Of a stretch of DNA of 64,000 bases, positions 1-13,200 are shown in pieces (position 1 is the stretch's first letter; the number at the start of each line of letters is the position of its first letter). The notes under the pieces are model-generated. The model saw only the letters and a list, made by a program, of their open reading frames with translations. It was not told the origin of the DNA and ran no database searches. Where the stretch lies: positions 7,240,004-7,304,003 of the forward strand of contig CANTUZ010000001.1 of assembly GCA_947846985.1 (NCBI GenBank). The letters are read 5' to 3'. The translations under genes were made by a program, and so were the position numbers. This stretch comes from Fratercula arctica. Taxonomy: Eukaryota > Chordata > Aves > Charadriiformes > Alcidae.

Positions 1-1536
1 GTCCATGGGCCCCGATGGGATGCACCCGAGAGTGCTGAGGGAGCTGGCAGAAGTCATTGCTGGGCCGCTCTCCATCATCTTTGAAAGGTCCTGGAGAACA
101 GGTGAGGTGCCTGAGGACTGGAGGAAAGCCAGTGTCACTCCAGTCTTCAAAAAAAGGCAAGAAGGAGGAGCCAGGGAACTACAGGCCGGTCAGCCTCACC
201 TCCATCCCTGGAAAGATGATGGAACAGCTCGTTCTGGGCGTCATCTCAAGGCATGTGGAGGAAAAGAAAGCTATCAGAAGTACTCAGCATGGATTCACCA
301 AGGGGAAGTCATGTCTGACTAATCTGATAGCCTTCTATGATGGCATGACTGGATGGATAGATGAGGGGAGGGCGGTAGATGTGGTCTATCTTGACTTAAG
401 CAAGGCATTTGACACGGTCTCCCACAGCATCCTCATAGGGAAGCTTAGGAAGTGTGGGTTAGATGAACGGACAGTAAGGTGGATAGAAAACTGGTTGAAA
501 GATAGAGCTCAGAGGGTTGTCATTAGGGGCACAGAGTCTAGTTGGAGACCAGTGACGAGTGGTGTTCCCCAGGGGTCAGTACTGGGTCCAGTCCTCTTCA
601 ATATATTCATCAATGACCTGGATGAGGGGATAGAGTGCACCCTCAGCAAGTTTGCTGATGACACAAAGCTGGGGGGGGCGGCTGACACACCGGAGGGCTG
701 TGCTGCCATACAGAGAGACCTGGACAGGTTGGAGATCTGGGCAGAGAGAAACCTTATGAAATTCAACAAGGGCAAGTGTAGGGTGCTGCACCTGGGGAGG
801 AACAACCCCATGCACCAGTACAGGTTGGGGGCTGACCTGCTGGAGAGCAGCTCTGTGGAAAGAGACCTGGGAGTCCTGGTGGACAACAGGATGACCATGA
901 GCCAGCAATGTGCCCTTGTGGCCAAGAAGGCCAATGGCATCCTGGGGTGCATCAAGAAGAGTGTGGCCAGCAGGTCAAGGGAGGTCATCCTCCCCCTCTA
1001 CTCTGCCTTGGTGAGGCCACACCTGGAGTACTGTGTCCAGTTCTGGGCTCCCCGGTTCCAGAAGGACAGGGAACTGCTGGAGAGGGTGCAGCAGAGGGCT
1101 ACCAAGATGATTAGGGGACTGGAACACCTCTCTTATGAGGAAAGGCTGAGGGATTTGGGTCTCTTCAGTCTGGAAAAAAGACGGCTGAGGGGGGATCTTA
1201 TCAACACTTATAAATACTTAAAGGGTGGGTGTCAGGAGGATGGGACCAGGCTCTTTTCAGTAGTGCCCGGGGACAGGACAAGAGGCAATGGGCACAAACT
1301 TGAGCACAAGAAGTTCCACCTAAACATGAGGAGGAACTTCTTTACCCTGAGGGTGGCAGAGCACTGGAACAGGCTGCCCAGAGAGGTGGTGGAGTCTCCA
1401 TCTCTGGAGACATTCCAAACCCCCCTGGACGTGTTCCTGTGTAACCTGCTCTGGGTGACCCTGCTCTGGCAGGGGGGTTGGACTAGATGATCTCCAGAGG
1501 TCCCTTCCAACCCTATGGTTCTATGATTCTATGATT
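1..1536 (+). mobile_element. CR1 LINE, 3' part with reverse transcriptase frame (truncated by window edge)
   Basis: Non-LTR retrotransposon of the CR1 family in sense orientation; the 5' part lies outside the window. The protein shows reverse transcriptase motif A (DLSKAFD, near 387-410), the catalytic FADD box at 651-662 followed by TKLGG, and the CR1 C-terminal block ([13 protein letters not shown], then [16 protein letters not shown]). The frame from position 5 is continued after about 150 by the frame that runs to 1490; the switch falls in an A run at 148-155, so one extra A is the simplest explanation. No stop interrupts the rest. The 3' end has the family ending (ATTCTATG repeats at 1517-1536) with no poly-A tail. 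The element is young by this openness but is not a complete coding copy here. Confidence 0.95.
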
Positions 1537-4500
1537 TTTTGGAAGAATGGGGCAAGGGAAGAAAAGAAAAGGAGAGTAATTCATGGGGATTCAGCAGCTC
1601 CTGACTGTATGCAAATGCTCTCTGTGGGACTCTGGGGGTGAAAGGAAGAGCAGGTGTGTTTTCCATTCTACAATAAAAGTTTGTGAGAAGGGAATGCAGG
1701 TGCTTTTGGCGCCTTCTCACTTTTATCTTCAGTACTGAATCTCTACATTTAAGGTGGCAAGTGGGTGGGATGGAAGAGGATGAGCACTCCTTTCCTGTAA
1801 AATGAAAGGAAGACATTGGCATCTTAACTGGCTTTTTAAGGAATTAATCAATTACTTGCATTCTGAGTTTCAGGTTGGGGGGGACAGACAATCTTTTGGC
1901 TGTTTCTTGTGGAAATTCCTTCCTAGGATTTGAATCTATCTTGTAAGTTGGGAAAACATTCAGAAAGAGATAGCCATTAAATGCAGAGGTGTGCTAGAGA
2001 AGCATATGTATAGTCAGGAGATAACTTCCCATCAAGTAATTGGTTTGCTGCAAATCTCTCTTAAACATTTTAGTGTTTTACTTAAATCATTTTTCAAACA
2101 AGACATAAAACCACTGTCTTAAGCTTGACCCTGTGTGGATCTAATGCGAATGCTGACATGAAGAATGAGAAGGTGACAACGGGAGTTTGGGTCTTGTGAG
2201 CGCTCCACACTTCTGCTTTTGGACTGAGTCTAGTCCCTCTGTAAAGGGAGGTGAGAATAATTGTTACACAATAGGCAGTGCTCTGCCTTCAGGGGTCTAG
2301 AGGATTGAGCCACCTTCGTTATAATATTTCAAGACCCTTACCCTGAGAAAATATTCTTTGTGTTGTAACTCTTGATGAAAAGAACTGGAAGAATGAAGTC
2401 TTTGCAAGTGAACTATTATTAATTCAAACAATGTGCCTACTGGGATTAAACAACAACAAAGTGCCAATGGAATGATGTGCAAGAAAATACAACTAGATTT
2501 GAAGAACCTCAGAATTTATAATGATGATATTATTATTAATGATGTTATTGATGTTAACTTGCTGGAATCTCTGCAATTTTGAAGCTACTTCAAAATTCAG
2601 TTTGAGTAGTGTAAAATAAATGGCATGGAATCTATAGTTAGTCTGACATTCAGCGGTCACAGAGAAAAGAAAAATTTAGGTGTGTTTCTCTGAGGCTTCT
2701 CTTTAATTTATGAACCTCTTATTCCAGAGACCACATCCTCCTGAAACCACTGGCCTAATGATTGTATGCCATAATAGGTATAGAGATTGACATTCTTAGA
2801 CACTGCTGCCAACCGCCAAGCCCTATGAAAGAAATGGCAAGCTGCCATATGTGATTAGAGGGATTAGGCCACAACGAAACCAAATTATTCTTTTCTCTTC
2901 CAATTTTCAGTTGTTAACTTTTATCTTCTGCTTTCTGTTTTAACATTTTGCTCTCTTGTCCAGAGTAAGTTTTGTGTAAAACAAAACAATTGCCTGTATA
3001 ATCTTCAAAGTGATGAGGGTCTTGATTCTTACCAAATGAGTAAAATTAAATCACAGGCAGAGCCATGTGGACCACCAAAGCAGATGTTACTGGAGAAAAG
3101 TGGAATTTTTCTCAAGTGTTTGCATTACTCCAGCTGCATTTCTTCCTTTTCCAGTTGGCTAAAGATCATTCAGTGAGAATATTTTAAGATTGCAACTATT
3201 TTGCAGGTTAAAAACAACAGTGATCATTTTGGTACTATTGGGGAAGGCCAAGGTGTGAGCAAGGCTTGTTGTTTATCATATTTTTAATTTTTTCCCAATT
3301 GTGGCTGTTTTGAGCAGTTGTCTGGTCCTATAATTGCAGATAAGTAGATGTTTTTTCCCTTAACTGTATTGTAATGAATATTGCACAGGAGAAGGTGTGG
3401 GTTTATTACTGGAATGAAATAAAGCATTGCTGTGTTTGTAAGAGCAGCTTCAGTGTTGCCTTATTATACATATTCCCCACTTCTGCAAAGATCCTTGTTC
3501 CACCAAAACCCTTAGCTTCACAACTAGCTAGATAAGAACTTTGCTACCTCCCACTGATTAAACATATGTGTTGGCAAATGCTGTTCTCTAAGTTAATCTC
3601 TGTCACTGTTGGAAATATGATATGCTGGGTAGATTTAGCTGTTATTTTGAAAATGCTCTGATAACACCTCTTGAAAGAGCAGCTGGATTGGCTACAGATA
3701 CACATATCTTACTGGATGATCTCTTCCCTCCTGCCCCTTCAAGAATTAGAATGACAACAGGCCTTCTTGTGTTTGTTTTAAGTTCAAGTCCTTACCATTG
3801 CAGGCAACCATGTTTAAAACTCTCTTGAATGATGACTTAAGTCCTTCTTGAAAGTTAATAGCTTTTCTTTCTTCACTACTCAAAGTGAAATCTGTAATCC
3901 TCTGATCTTCTGCACAAATATGTTCATGACTATCTTGAACTACTTGTGCTCGTTCCAACACTGGTATTTAGGTTAATTTGCTGTTCTCCGTTCATGGGAT
4001 TTGCCTCATGTGTTTACAGGAAAAAAATAAATTCTCTAAGCCTAGGACGGTGTTGAGTTACCTGTGACTGTACTGCATAAATGTCAGCGGAGAATCAAAT
4101 TTGCTCAGGGCAATGTGATTTTCTTATTTTTTTTATTTTTTTCCTCTTCAAAGCTGTAGCATAAACAGAGGTACCCTTACTGCCTAATGTGACCTCCCAG
4201 GGTCACAGGGGACAATTCTGCAAAGCTCTTGTTGCTCCTAATGTTCTTCTTGGCTTCCTTGCTTCAAAATAAAGGTTTATTATTTCCTGAGCATGGGTGT
4301 AGAACAAACTTAGTTACATCTTTTCTGAGAATTAGTTTCTCTGCGGACCCAAATTGTTACATTACACAATTTTATTTATCTGTCTTCCTCTGCTTCCTTT
4401 TGCCTTATGTCTGGACTTCCAGCTCATCCTTGTTGCTAGCGCTGAGAGGTTGTAGCAGTGAAGAAATGAAGTCAGGAAAACGTGTAGCTTTCAAATGCAT

Positions 4501-7500
4501 AAACCCAAACCCTCTAGTTTTTAAGAGTCAATAGGTTACTTATAACTGAATGCTTTGTGGGATGAAGATGTATACAGATGAGAGTCGCTGATCAGCCAGG
4601 CCTGCAGGGTAATGGTTCAACTGCAGGAGCTGGCACAAGTCGGGGTGTGAAAGCAGCCAAAAATGTAGGATTGGCTGTCACCTTCTTCCTCTTGTTAGAA
4701 GGCATTGGCTGGAAGACAGATTCTCTGGAGCAAAGGTCTAGCAGCTTAGGTCTGCTGTACAAGAAGCACTTGAAAAGTAATTTTGCAATGTAAATTTAGG
4801 AGATTATGAGGTTTCTGCATGCAGAAGGAAATCATGTTGATTGGATGGAACAGCTGACTCTGGGGCTCTGCTGTTTGTTTTCTGATCCTGCTGATGAACT
4901 TAATGTCAGCTATGGTAAACTGCTCCAACCTCTTCCCTGCCTCTCCCTCATTACATCCCATATATATACACTGAGTAAAAACTTTAAAATCTAAGCTATG
5001 ATTGCAGTACCTCTTAATGTGATATCTCATAATGTTTGGAATGCAGTATTCGAATTAAGACTTCTGTACTCACGAGAAAGCAGCAGTGGGGGGGTGGGGA
5101 ACAACTCTCTGTACGGCAAATAAGTTTGTGGACAAGGTTTTCTTGTGTTCTAGAAAAATATACAGCTTTACTTAAAGGAATTGAGGTGTATAACTGCCTG
5201 AGAAGGTATTGAGAAATTTTGTAAGATAAAATTATTGGATGGGTGCCTGGCCTGAAGCACTTGGAAGTTGTAAGTAGCGTAAGAGTGGAGAGGAGAAACT
5301 ACATCTTGTGTCTTCTTTCTGTTTCTTCTATTGCCAAAACATAGAAGCTTTCATGCGTGAGTTACATAAAACATCATTTCAGATATCTGTTTATTACAGG
5401 GATTAGAAATTTCTTATGAAAGGGGAGATCTTTGTGTGATTTCACTTGAATTTAAGGTCTAAGAAACAAAAATAATGCTAAATATCCCAAGACTCGCAAA
5501 TGTTAGTCTACAGCATATGACAGCCTTTCTCCAAAACTCAATCGATGTGTTATTTCTTTCAATTTCCATGATTTAATCAGTCTGACATGGATCTTTGGAT
5601 TGAATTTGCAGTGGCACCAAACTGTTGAGAGCTCTCCGTTCTTTTTTGGCATGTATAGGGCGTTTTAAGAAAAAAAGAATAGTCAAAAAATAAATCGGAA
5701 GAATTGAACTTGGGGTGGTGGTAGTGGATGACTTTGAGAAAGGGTTTGATTATTTTTTAATTTTTTTTTTACACTTTTTAATTTTTTAATTAGCCTTAGG
5801 TCTTATAACAGGTGTTTTCTACTCTAAGCCAGCAGTTTGTAACTTCTGTGTTTGGAATCAGTGCTAATAATCTCTTGCAGAAAGCCAGCCTTGCAGTAAC
5901 TTGTACGAGCAGGTCTTACGAGGTTGGACAAGGACACCACACACAGAAGGAGGTTTTCTTCTTGTTTATGCGTAGACTAAAAACTGCTCTGGTCTCAGTT
6001 GGTGATTGGCATGGTTCCAGTGACTAAAGATTTGTTATCATAGTGAAATGTGATACAATTTGAGCTGTATGGATGATACGCATTAAAAGGGTGGGGGTGG
6101 GGGAACCCCAGCTGATTATTGCTAGTTTTTTCAACTACTTATCCAGAGAGATCAGGGGCCAGTTTTTCAGGTACTCAGATATGCCTTAGCTGAAGCGTTG
6201 TGTTTTTGGCTTTGCAGAGGAACCTACTGGGTCTCAGCTGCACTACTCGGGACTGGGGAAGCTTTTTATCATAACCTAGGGTGGAAGTAAAACCAGCTAA
6301 TATGATGCCATGTAAATCTGAATACAGGATGAGTGCAAGTGGATCATAATTCCTATAGGAAGAGCTGGGAGGAGAATGTGCTCCAGTTAAGCTAGAAATA
6401 ATAAGTATGTTAAACTTAGCAAAACACAGCTTTGTGAACTGTGGAACCATGATATCTATCAGGAAAAAAGAATGGTTAAGAGCCTGCCAGGGTAGGTGGT
6501 ATCTTGCACCTGATTGGAAAAAAAAAAAAGTGAGAGTGCAAACTTAGTTGCAGAAACAGCTCTACAGGATGATGGTATCTGGGATGTTTAGTAGCAGTTA
6601 CAGCTTGCTGTGAGCTCCCATGGTCTGTGTGGATGCTCAGCCCTTGCAAACTGTTGTTCAGTTGGGGAGGACTGAAGTTCTGCTTCCACTAGCTTTATTA
6701 ATTTGAATACTGTGAGATACCAATGAACCCTGCAGCTTGTTTTGTAAATGCTGTCCAATTATTTCTTTTAGATTTTTAAATGAATCTAATAAAAATAATA
6801 CTTCTTCCCTCAGCCTTCTTTAAACGTAAAGAAAAAGACATGGTAAGGTATTATTCCTGCAACAGCTTTCTTACAGACTTGCTTGATCTGAGGCAAGAAA
6901 CTTGCCCAATTTGCAAGAAAAATCCTTGACGATTCCAGTTCACAACTGTTCAGGTTTTGTGGTTGCAAGATCAGCTTCTGTGCATGTGCCATTCGGTCAG
7001 CACCCAGGGCGTTGGATTAGCACTGCGGATGCTGACTGCTCTATCAAACGATGTGAAAAGTTCCACACGGTAGTCAAAACAGATACCCATACCTGTTCAT
7101 AAGCTGAAGGAGTACTGTTATAGGTCCTCAACAATTTTAGGATTGCTATGTTTGTTGGTAGCCCTATAGTAAGCACTTTTTACTTCTGCCTAATTGTAAA
7201 ACTGTCATTTGCTAAATATAAATAAAGTTACAGATGGCAGGTTGTTTGAGATGCCGTTATATCAACCTTATGGAATAAAAGCACAATGAGAATCATGGAG
7301 AAGTTAAATATGGCAGCCAAACATAACCATATGCAGAAGGTTGTTTGGCACTGGGGCTGTTGGGGGGGATAATCATTAACCTGGCTGCAGCTGCCTTCCA
7401 CATCTGTAAGAAATGTTATCTTTAGAGATGAAGTTTCCCTTTGAGTAGTGCCAATGTCAATATCTTGTTTTAATCTCCTGGTTAAACTCTGTGGCCAAGG

Positions 7501-8975
7501 GAGCAAGCGCAATGACTCGCTGCATGATCTTAGTGCTCATTAGATCAATACGATATCAGCATCCTGTCTGCCAGGTGGTAGTGTCGGACTGCAAGGCCCT
7601 AAGGCAGACACACATACCTAAAGGCTTGTGATGGTAGCTGCCGAATAAAGAGACACAGCCAAAAACTACATCTGCTTCTCTTCCGTCTCTCAGCAGGTTT
7701 GTCACTAGGGATGCTTCTGGGGCTTATGTTAAATTCAACCTCTTTATTTCTTTGGCTTCATTAAGTCCATGGTGCTGCTACCCTGAGGCATTAAGAGACT
7801 CGACTCTAGATGCATCTGACTTCCGCCCTGCCTCCTCTTTTATTCCTCTGAGGTTTTTTGAAGAGATTTTTGCCTTGGAGAGTTGGGATTGCTTTCCAAG
7901 TTAGTAGTCCTCTGCTTTTTTAGACATCTGGAACCACGGCCTGTAAAAAAGGCAAAACAGTATTTGAAATTATTGCTTATAGATGCAGTTTGGTTTGGAT
8001 AAAGCAGTGAGGTTCATGTTACTGCATGACTTCTAGTTCCACATACGCAAGATGGTTATGTAGAAATGATTTTGCATTAATTCCATATGTTCTGGGCCTC
8101 CACGGGATCATATTCCTGGCATAATCATACATTCTTAATGATAAAATGTTGTGAGTAAAAGTTACGTTTATATCTTGTAAACTAAACTGTATTACAGCCT
8201 ATGGCGACTGTAGATACCCTGACTTTCCTTCCCAAAGCAGGGATCGGTGCAGAGGAAAGGGAAATGACTGAAATGGTTCAGTGCCTCTTGACCTCAAGGT
8301 AACTAGTCAGAATGAAATAGCAGTTCTGACTCCATCCAGCAGTGTAAAGGAACTAGACTTTGAAAATGTAGTACCTTCAGTGAGGAGCGTTGTGTGTTTT
8401 GCAGGGAAAGAGTATCCTGTTCAGAAGTTTGTTATAGGATTCCCATTTGGGGGGATTCTGAGGAAATAAACTCTTAAGCCTATTGCTTTTAGCTCTGAGT
8501 AGCGTGAGAAGCTTTTATGAGTCATACCCATTTTTGTTACAAATAGAAGACAAAATCCTACAGAAAGAGACGTTATACCCATTTGGGAACGCGATCCCGA
8601 AGTCTTGAACTGGAGCACACAAATTCCTCTGACACATTCCCAGCCTCCTCCCATCTCACTGCTGCAACACGTTGCATTTTGCAGCTTTCTGACAACTTCC
8701 TCAAGGGTTTTCCTCCAGGGCTTGTGATGACTGCTGCCTTTCTGATCTCCTGGAAGGGGAAAGGAGCCTTTGAAGACTTGTAGTGGGAAGACAGGTGTGG
8801 AGAGCAAGGCGTACTGTTTGGTAGGAGTGGAATAGGGTCCAAAAGTTCAATGGCTTGGCCTCATGGGATTGATTCTTTTGCTCTGTTTGGTTGGTGACTT
8901 GCCAAAGATGGTGTCCTAGAAATGCACTGATGGTAAGTAAACCAGTGCGGTGAGCTTGTGAGTTCAGCCCAAGTC

Positions 8976-9019
8976 GTTTGTTTTGTTTTGTTTTGTTTGT
9001 GTTTTTTTTTTTTTTTTTT
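8976..9019. repeat. (TTTTG)n and T run
   Basis: Repeated TTTTG units run into an 18-base T run at 9002-9019. Simple low-complexity DNA. Confidence 0.85.
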
Positions 9020-9352
9020 CTTTTCTGTAAGTCTTCTGTCCCTGGAGTTCAGGCAATCTTTCTTTAAATAAATAAAACCCAACTTCTAGCCCTTGTGAAG
9101 AGAGTTTGTGGATGTGATCCAAGTCTGCACTGGCAGAAGGTGAACACCACAGATGTGTGATGGGCTGCCTCACTCTGTCCACTGCTCTGCTGTGAATCAG
9201 GGCTGCAAGCAGCAGCGAATTTTTCTTCCAGAAAATATCCAGAGATATCTGGATCTTGTCTACCTGTATATGACAGCCATTGATGCAGACTTCTTGTGTT
9301 CTCTTGAATATAATGTCAATACTTGTGATTATGTGCTTTGTTTCTTGGTTTG

Positions 9353-9478
9353 GTTTTTTTTTTTTTGAGGTTGTTTTGTTTTGTTTTGTTTTTTTTTTTT
9401 TACTTTAAAGGAATGTGGTAAGTGTTCTTGGTCCTGTCCGTGTCCCGCTCTTCCCACCCCCACCCCCCTCCCCCCCCC
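9353..9478. repeat. T-rich (TTTTG)n then C-rich tract
   Basis: T/TTTTG repeats at 9353-9401 are followed about 50 bases later by a C-rich run at 9453-9478. Together they form a strong strand-asymmetric low-complexity patch. Confidence 0.8.
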
Positions 9479-10116
9479 AAATTGTTCTGTTGACTTAAAG
9501 GACAACTTAAAATGCACTTATTTTAAAATGTATCGTTTGAGTGACACTTGATTCTGTGTTTCAGGGTGTGAGTTGTCATATAGGAAAGGAATATATTTTC
9601 ATGGCCACCTTGTTCAAGAGACCTGTAAAACAGGTTTGACTTGAAGTGACCATTTGAACTTCACAAAGTAGTTTAATCACACTGAAAAACTTGTTTCTCT
9701 TAATTAAAAATGCATACATAATCTACTTCCCTGATCCCCAATATTATAGCTTGTTCTTCCTTGTCTCTTTTTTAGGGGATGTTTTGTTTGTTCTTAAACA
9801 CTGGATATGCTCGGTCAATGAACTGTTACTCCAGGAAGTAGAGCTGAGAGGACAAGCTGAGAAGACATCATTACGATGGCAAGCAGGAATGCAACACTTT
9901 CCCAAAAATCTCTCATCTAGGGAAGCATGAGCATACTCTACTGCAAGAAAGCAACATTTGGGGCTCTTTAAACCATTGACTGTGACCTAGTCCAGCTTTC
10001 TCAGTGCCTGCTGAAAAAGACTTTTCTTTCATACCTTTAAAGCAGGCTACAAGACTATCCTCAGCAGGATTTAAGATCTTCCTTGACGCTTTACCAGCCC
10101 CTACACACACAACAAG

Positions 10117-10217
10117 ATGATTGACCTAAGCTTCCTAACAGAGGAGGAACAAGAGGCGATAATGAAGGTGCTGCAACGGGATGCAGAGCTTAAAAGAACT
10201 GAAGAAGAGAGAGTCAG
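10117..10217 (+). CDS. SYTL2: SYTL2 coding exon 1: start codon and first SHD helix
   Basis: ATG at 10117 opens [12 protein letters not shown], the conserved N terminus of Slp2. This is the first half of the Slp homology domain (SHD1), a helix that binds Rab27-GTP. It ends AG|gtaatg and the split codon is completed as Arg by the next exon. Confidence 0.95.
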
Positions 10218-13200
10218 GTAATGGATCTGTCACCCTGGCTTGTCCTGGGAAGACCTACACAGTTCATATTCTGAGTTATTCAGGGCATAGGAATAGATAA
10301 AACCAGTTGTTGCTGGGGGCCCCATATTCCGTGATATATGTGGTTTGGAGATTTTTACTCTGGACTAAATTTAGTATAGTCTGTGGATAAAATGCCTCTA
10401 CCACGCAAACGATTCATTACTGGCCAAAAGACTAACTGTTGATGTGGACCCTTACAATTCCCTAAGGGCCAAGCACACTTGGTACACGTCTGACTTGACA
10501 TGCATCTGGCTCGGCTTCCTCAGAAAAGGATTCAGTTTGCAAGTATCAAAACCTCTGCAAACTGAACTAATGCATAATAAGTGGGGGGATTTGTTTCAAA
10601 AAAAGTCAATAGTTCCCCAAGCACACAAAAAATGCATCCAGCAACATGCCTGAGTGATGAAGTTATACCTCAAATATATAGAGCACTGGAGCTGCAGTCC
10701 AGAGGAGGTTACCGACATTATGCTTCATTGCTAAAAGAAGTCCTTGCAATCTCTGACTAAAACAGAAAATTGCTCCCTGTTTTCCTTGTGGTATCGCAGA
10801 CAGAGCAGCGTGTTGTTATTCTGGAGTGTTTTATGTGCTGTGAGGCTTTTCTAGAGCTACTATTAGGGTAACTGCTATGAATAGAGATGTATGCATGGAA
10901 AGCAGCATTGCCCAGATGGCTTGACTTTGAGAAAGCCATCTACAGAGGTACAAATAGAAGATGAATAGCGGTTTCAGCTAGCACAGATAGCTACCTGCTC
11001 AAGAATGAGGATTTTAATACTCAGGCTTTTTTTTTTTTTTTTTCAGTGTGAAGGAAAGTATCCATTACAGGTACACAAAGTGACAAGTGGCTGAATAATG
11101 AAAAAAGGATCCTCAAATGCTGAAAGGTCTAAGTGCTGTAACACAAATAAATGTGTACAGGTCTCTGAGGCAGGATTTTCTCTCATTGGTTCAGTAATCT
11201 TCTCTAGGATTCTTTCTTATTATGATGTTCCTCATGAAGACATGTATTTCCTATTTAAATGTTTTGAAATTGTTCCAGTCATGATGCACTTGTGATGCTT
11301 CTCTTCTGCTGAGAAATATTTTTTTGACAAATGCCCTCTGTGTAGGCATACCCTACCAGGTCTGAAAGTGGTCAGGGAAAGTAATCATAGATGTGAGTTT
11401 GGATACAGTATCTGGGGAAAGGAACCCTTCCTGGAATAGAAAATCAAAAAAGCCATTCTCAGTTGTGGTCTGAAAGGGCTGTCAACAAGTATTTTTGTCT
11501 GTGTAACTTCACTTTTGCCATTTGTAATTCAAGTTCAAGAGGGTGTGGTGGAACATGCAAGGGACTGCAGGTTGTAGCAGCCTGTAATCAGCATGTTTGT
11601 TTCTACAATAAAATGTCTCTTCTGGTTTCTGAATATTATAACTTCTCAGAAGCTGGACGCTTACATCTGAAACTGATTTTTCTGCATCCATGTGGCACAT
11701 GGAGCTTGGTTTTTATATATTATATATTAAAACACAACCTGAATTAGATCTCCAGCCAAGGAGATGCAATATTTCAGTTTGAATTCTACAGCCTTCCACA
11801 CCTGGAAGATTTCCAAGAGCTGGGATCAAATGTCACCATACAAACATCAGAGCATGACAAAGCGTTGTTTGTATGTGTATATAATGGAAGTCTTTTAATG
11901 TGATATTTTTCCCTTTAGTAGAAATTCTGAGGTTTGAAGGGTGTTCTAATAACCTGGGCTGTGTTTCTGGAGCGTGGACAAACTGGTAACATGACAAAAA
12001 TCCTCTTTGAGCAACTTCCTAGTGGAATTTTACAGATGACCTGATGGGAGTCCCTTCTCTGCTAACAGCTTCTAATATTGCTTATTTGTAGTAAAACTGT
12101 GCGGATTAGACTGGCCAAAGCAGGCAGTGTGCTTTAATTCTTGGCTTGTTGAGTGCTGTAATAAGTGTTTGCCCCATCCTGTGGCTCCTCTTGTGTTGGT
12201 CTGAATCAGGCTGATAATTTTAGGAATGGCATTCTTTTGGGAACAGCATGCCTGCTTTCTCTTTGACCTCTGCTGAGGCCTGTCCCAAAGGAAAGGCGAT
12301 ATTGACATTTTCTTCTCATGGGCAAAAGGGCAATGAATAAATATCAGATGACAAGAGGGTGTAATGCAAGGAAATCAAAAGACATTGCATCCTTTTTTAT
12401 TCCTAGGGCAAGAAGATGCCTTTCTCTGCTTCATTATCCCGGAAGCTGCTGCCAGCCCCTGAATGGCAGTGTTGCAGAGGAGGGGAAAAAATGGTATAAA
12501 ATGGAAGAGCCGAGTGACAGCTTGTCAAGACTAGAAGCTGTTTTTCATCATATTGCTGACTTACTTATTTTGTTGTTGTTGTCGTCTTTATTCCTGTCCA
12601 GGAACCTCTGATATACCCTGCTCCGGCTGGGTTTCAGGTATTGAACAAATGAGTGGGCTAAGCACGTAATTGAATTTACTGGCAGTAACTTCAGCATAGC
12701 CCTTAACCCTTTTTACAGTTGTGTAGTTCAGAATTAACACAGTTTCAGGCCCTTTCTGGAGACAGTAACATGGAACAGAAACATATCTGCAGTTCTGCAT
12801 TGTGGTTGGGTGACTCTTGTGTGGTGGAGTGACTGGCCCCCGGCACCAGTGTGTCTGAGGCAGAAAGCTGTTGTGGTCGCCTTTGTGACAGGGTTCCCTG
12901 CTGTGGCTCTCGGCCCTTCCCAGCAGAACCTCCTGGCAATGCTCTTGTGGGCTGTGCTGGGGATTGTTTGCTCATTGGGTAAACTGAAGGAGGTCAGTGA
13001 TAGGGAAATTCTGATGCCGAGTTGTTTGTGTGGTGGGTGGTGACCCTTGTGTGCCAAACCCCTTTAATACATACCTTGGTGCGGCATTGCAAAAAAAGAG
13101 AAAGCTTCAGGGGTCTGATGCTGCTGGATGCTACATACATTTCATCTTTCTCATCATGTACAGTGGGAGTATGTGGCTGCTGAAACCCTAGTGTAAATGT

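Larger units (their letters stand above)
1537..10116. other. Non-coding stretch upstream of the first SYTL2 coding exon
   Basis: No conserved exon or RNA gene was recognised. It is AT-rich with scattered short open frames that have no family features. It may be 5' flank or contain untranslated SYTL2 exons, whose positions I cannot fix. An AG acceptor candidate at 10061-10064 lies about 50 bases before the SYTL2 start codon, which would put the exon start near 10065. Simple repeats inside it are listed separately. Confidence 0.6.

Noticed and set aside
509..988. 159-codon minus-strand frame
   Set aside because: Antisense shadow of the CR1 reverse transcriptase.
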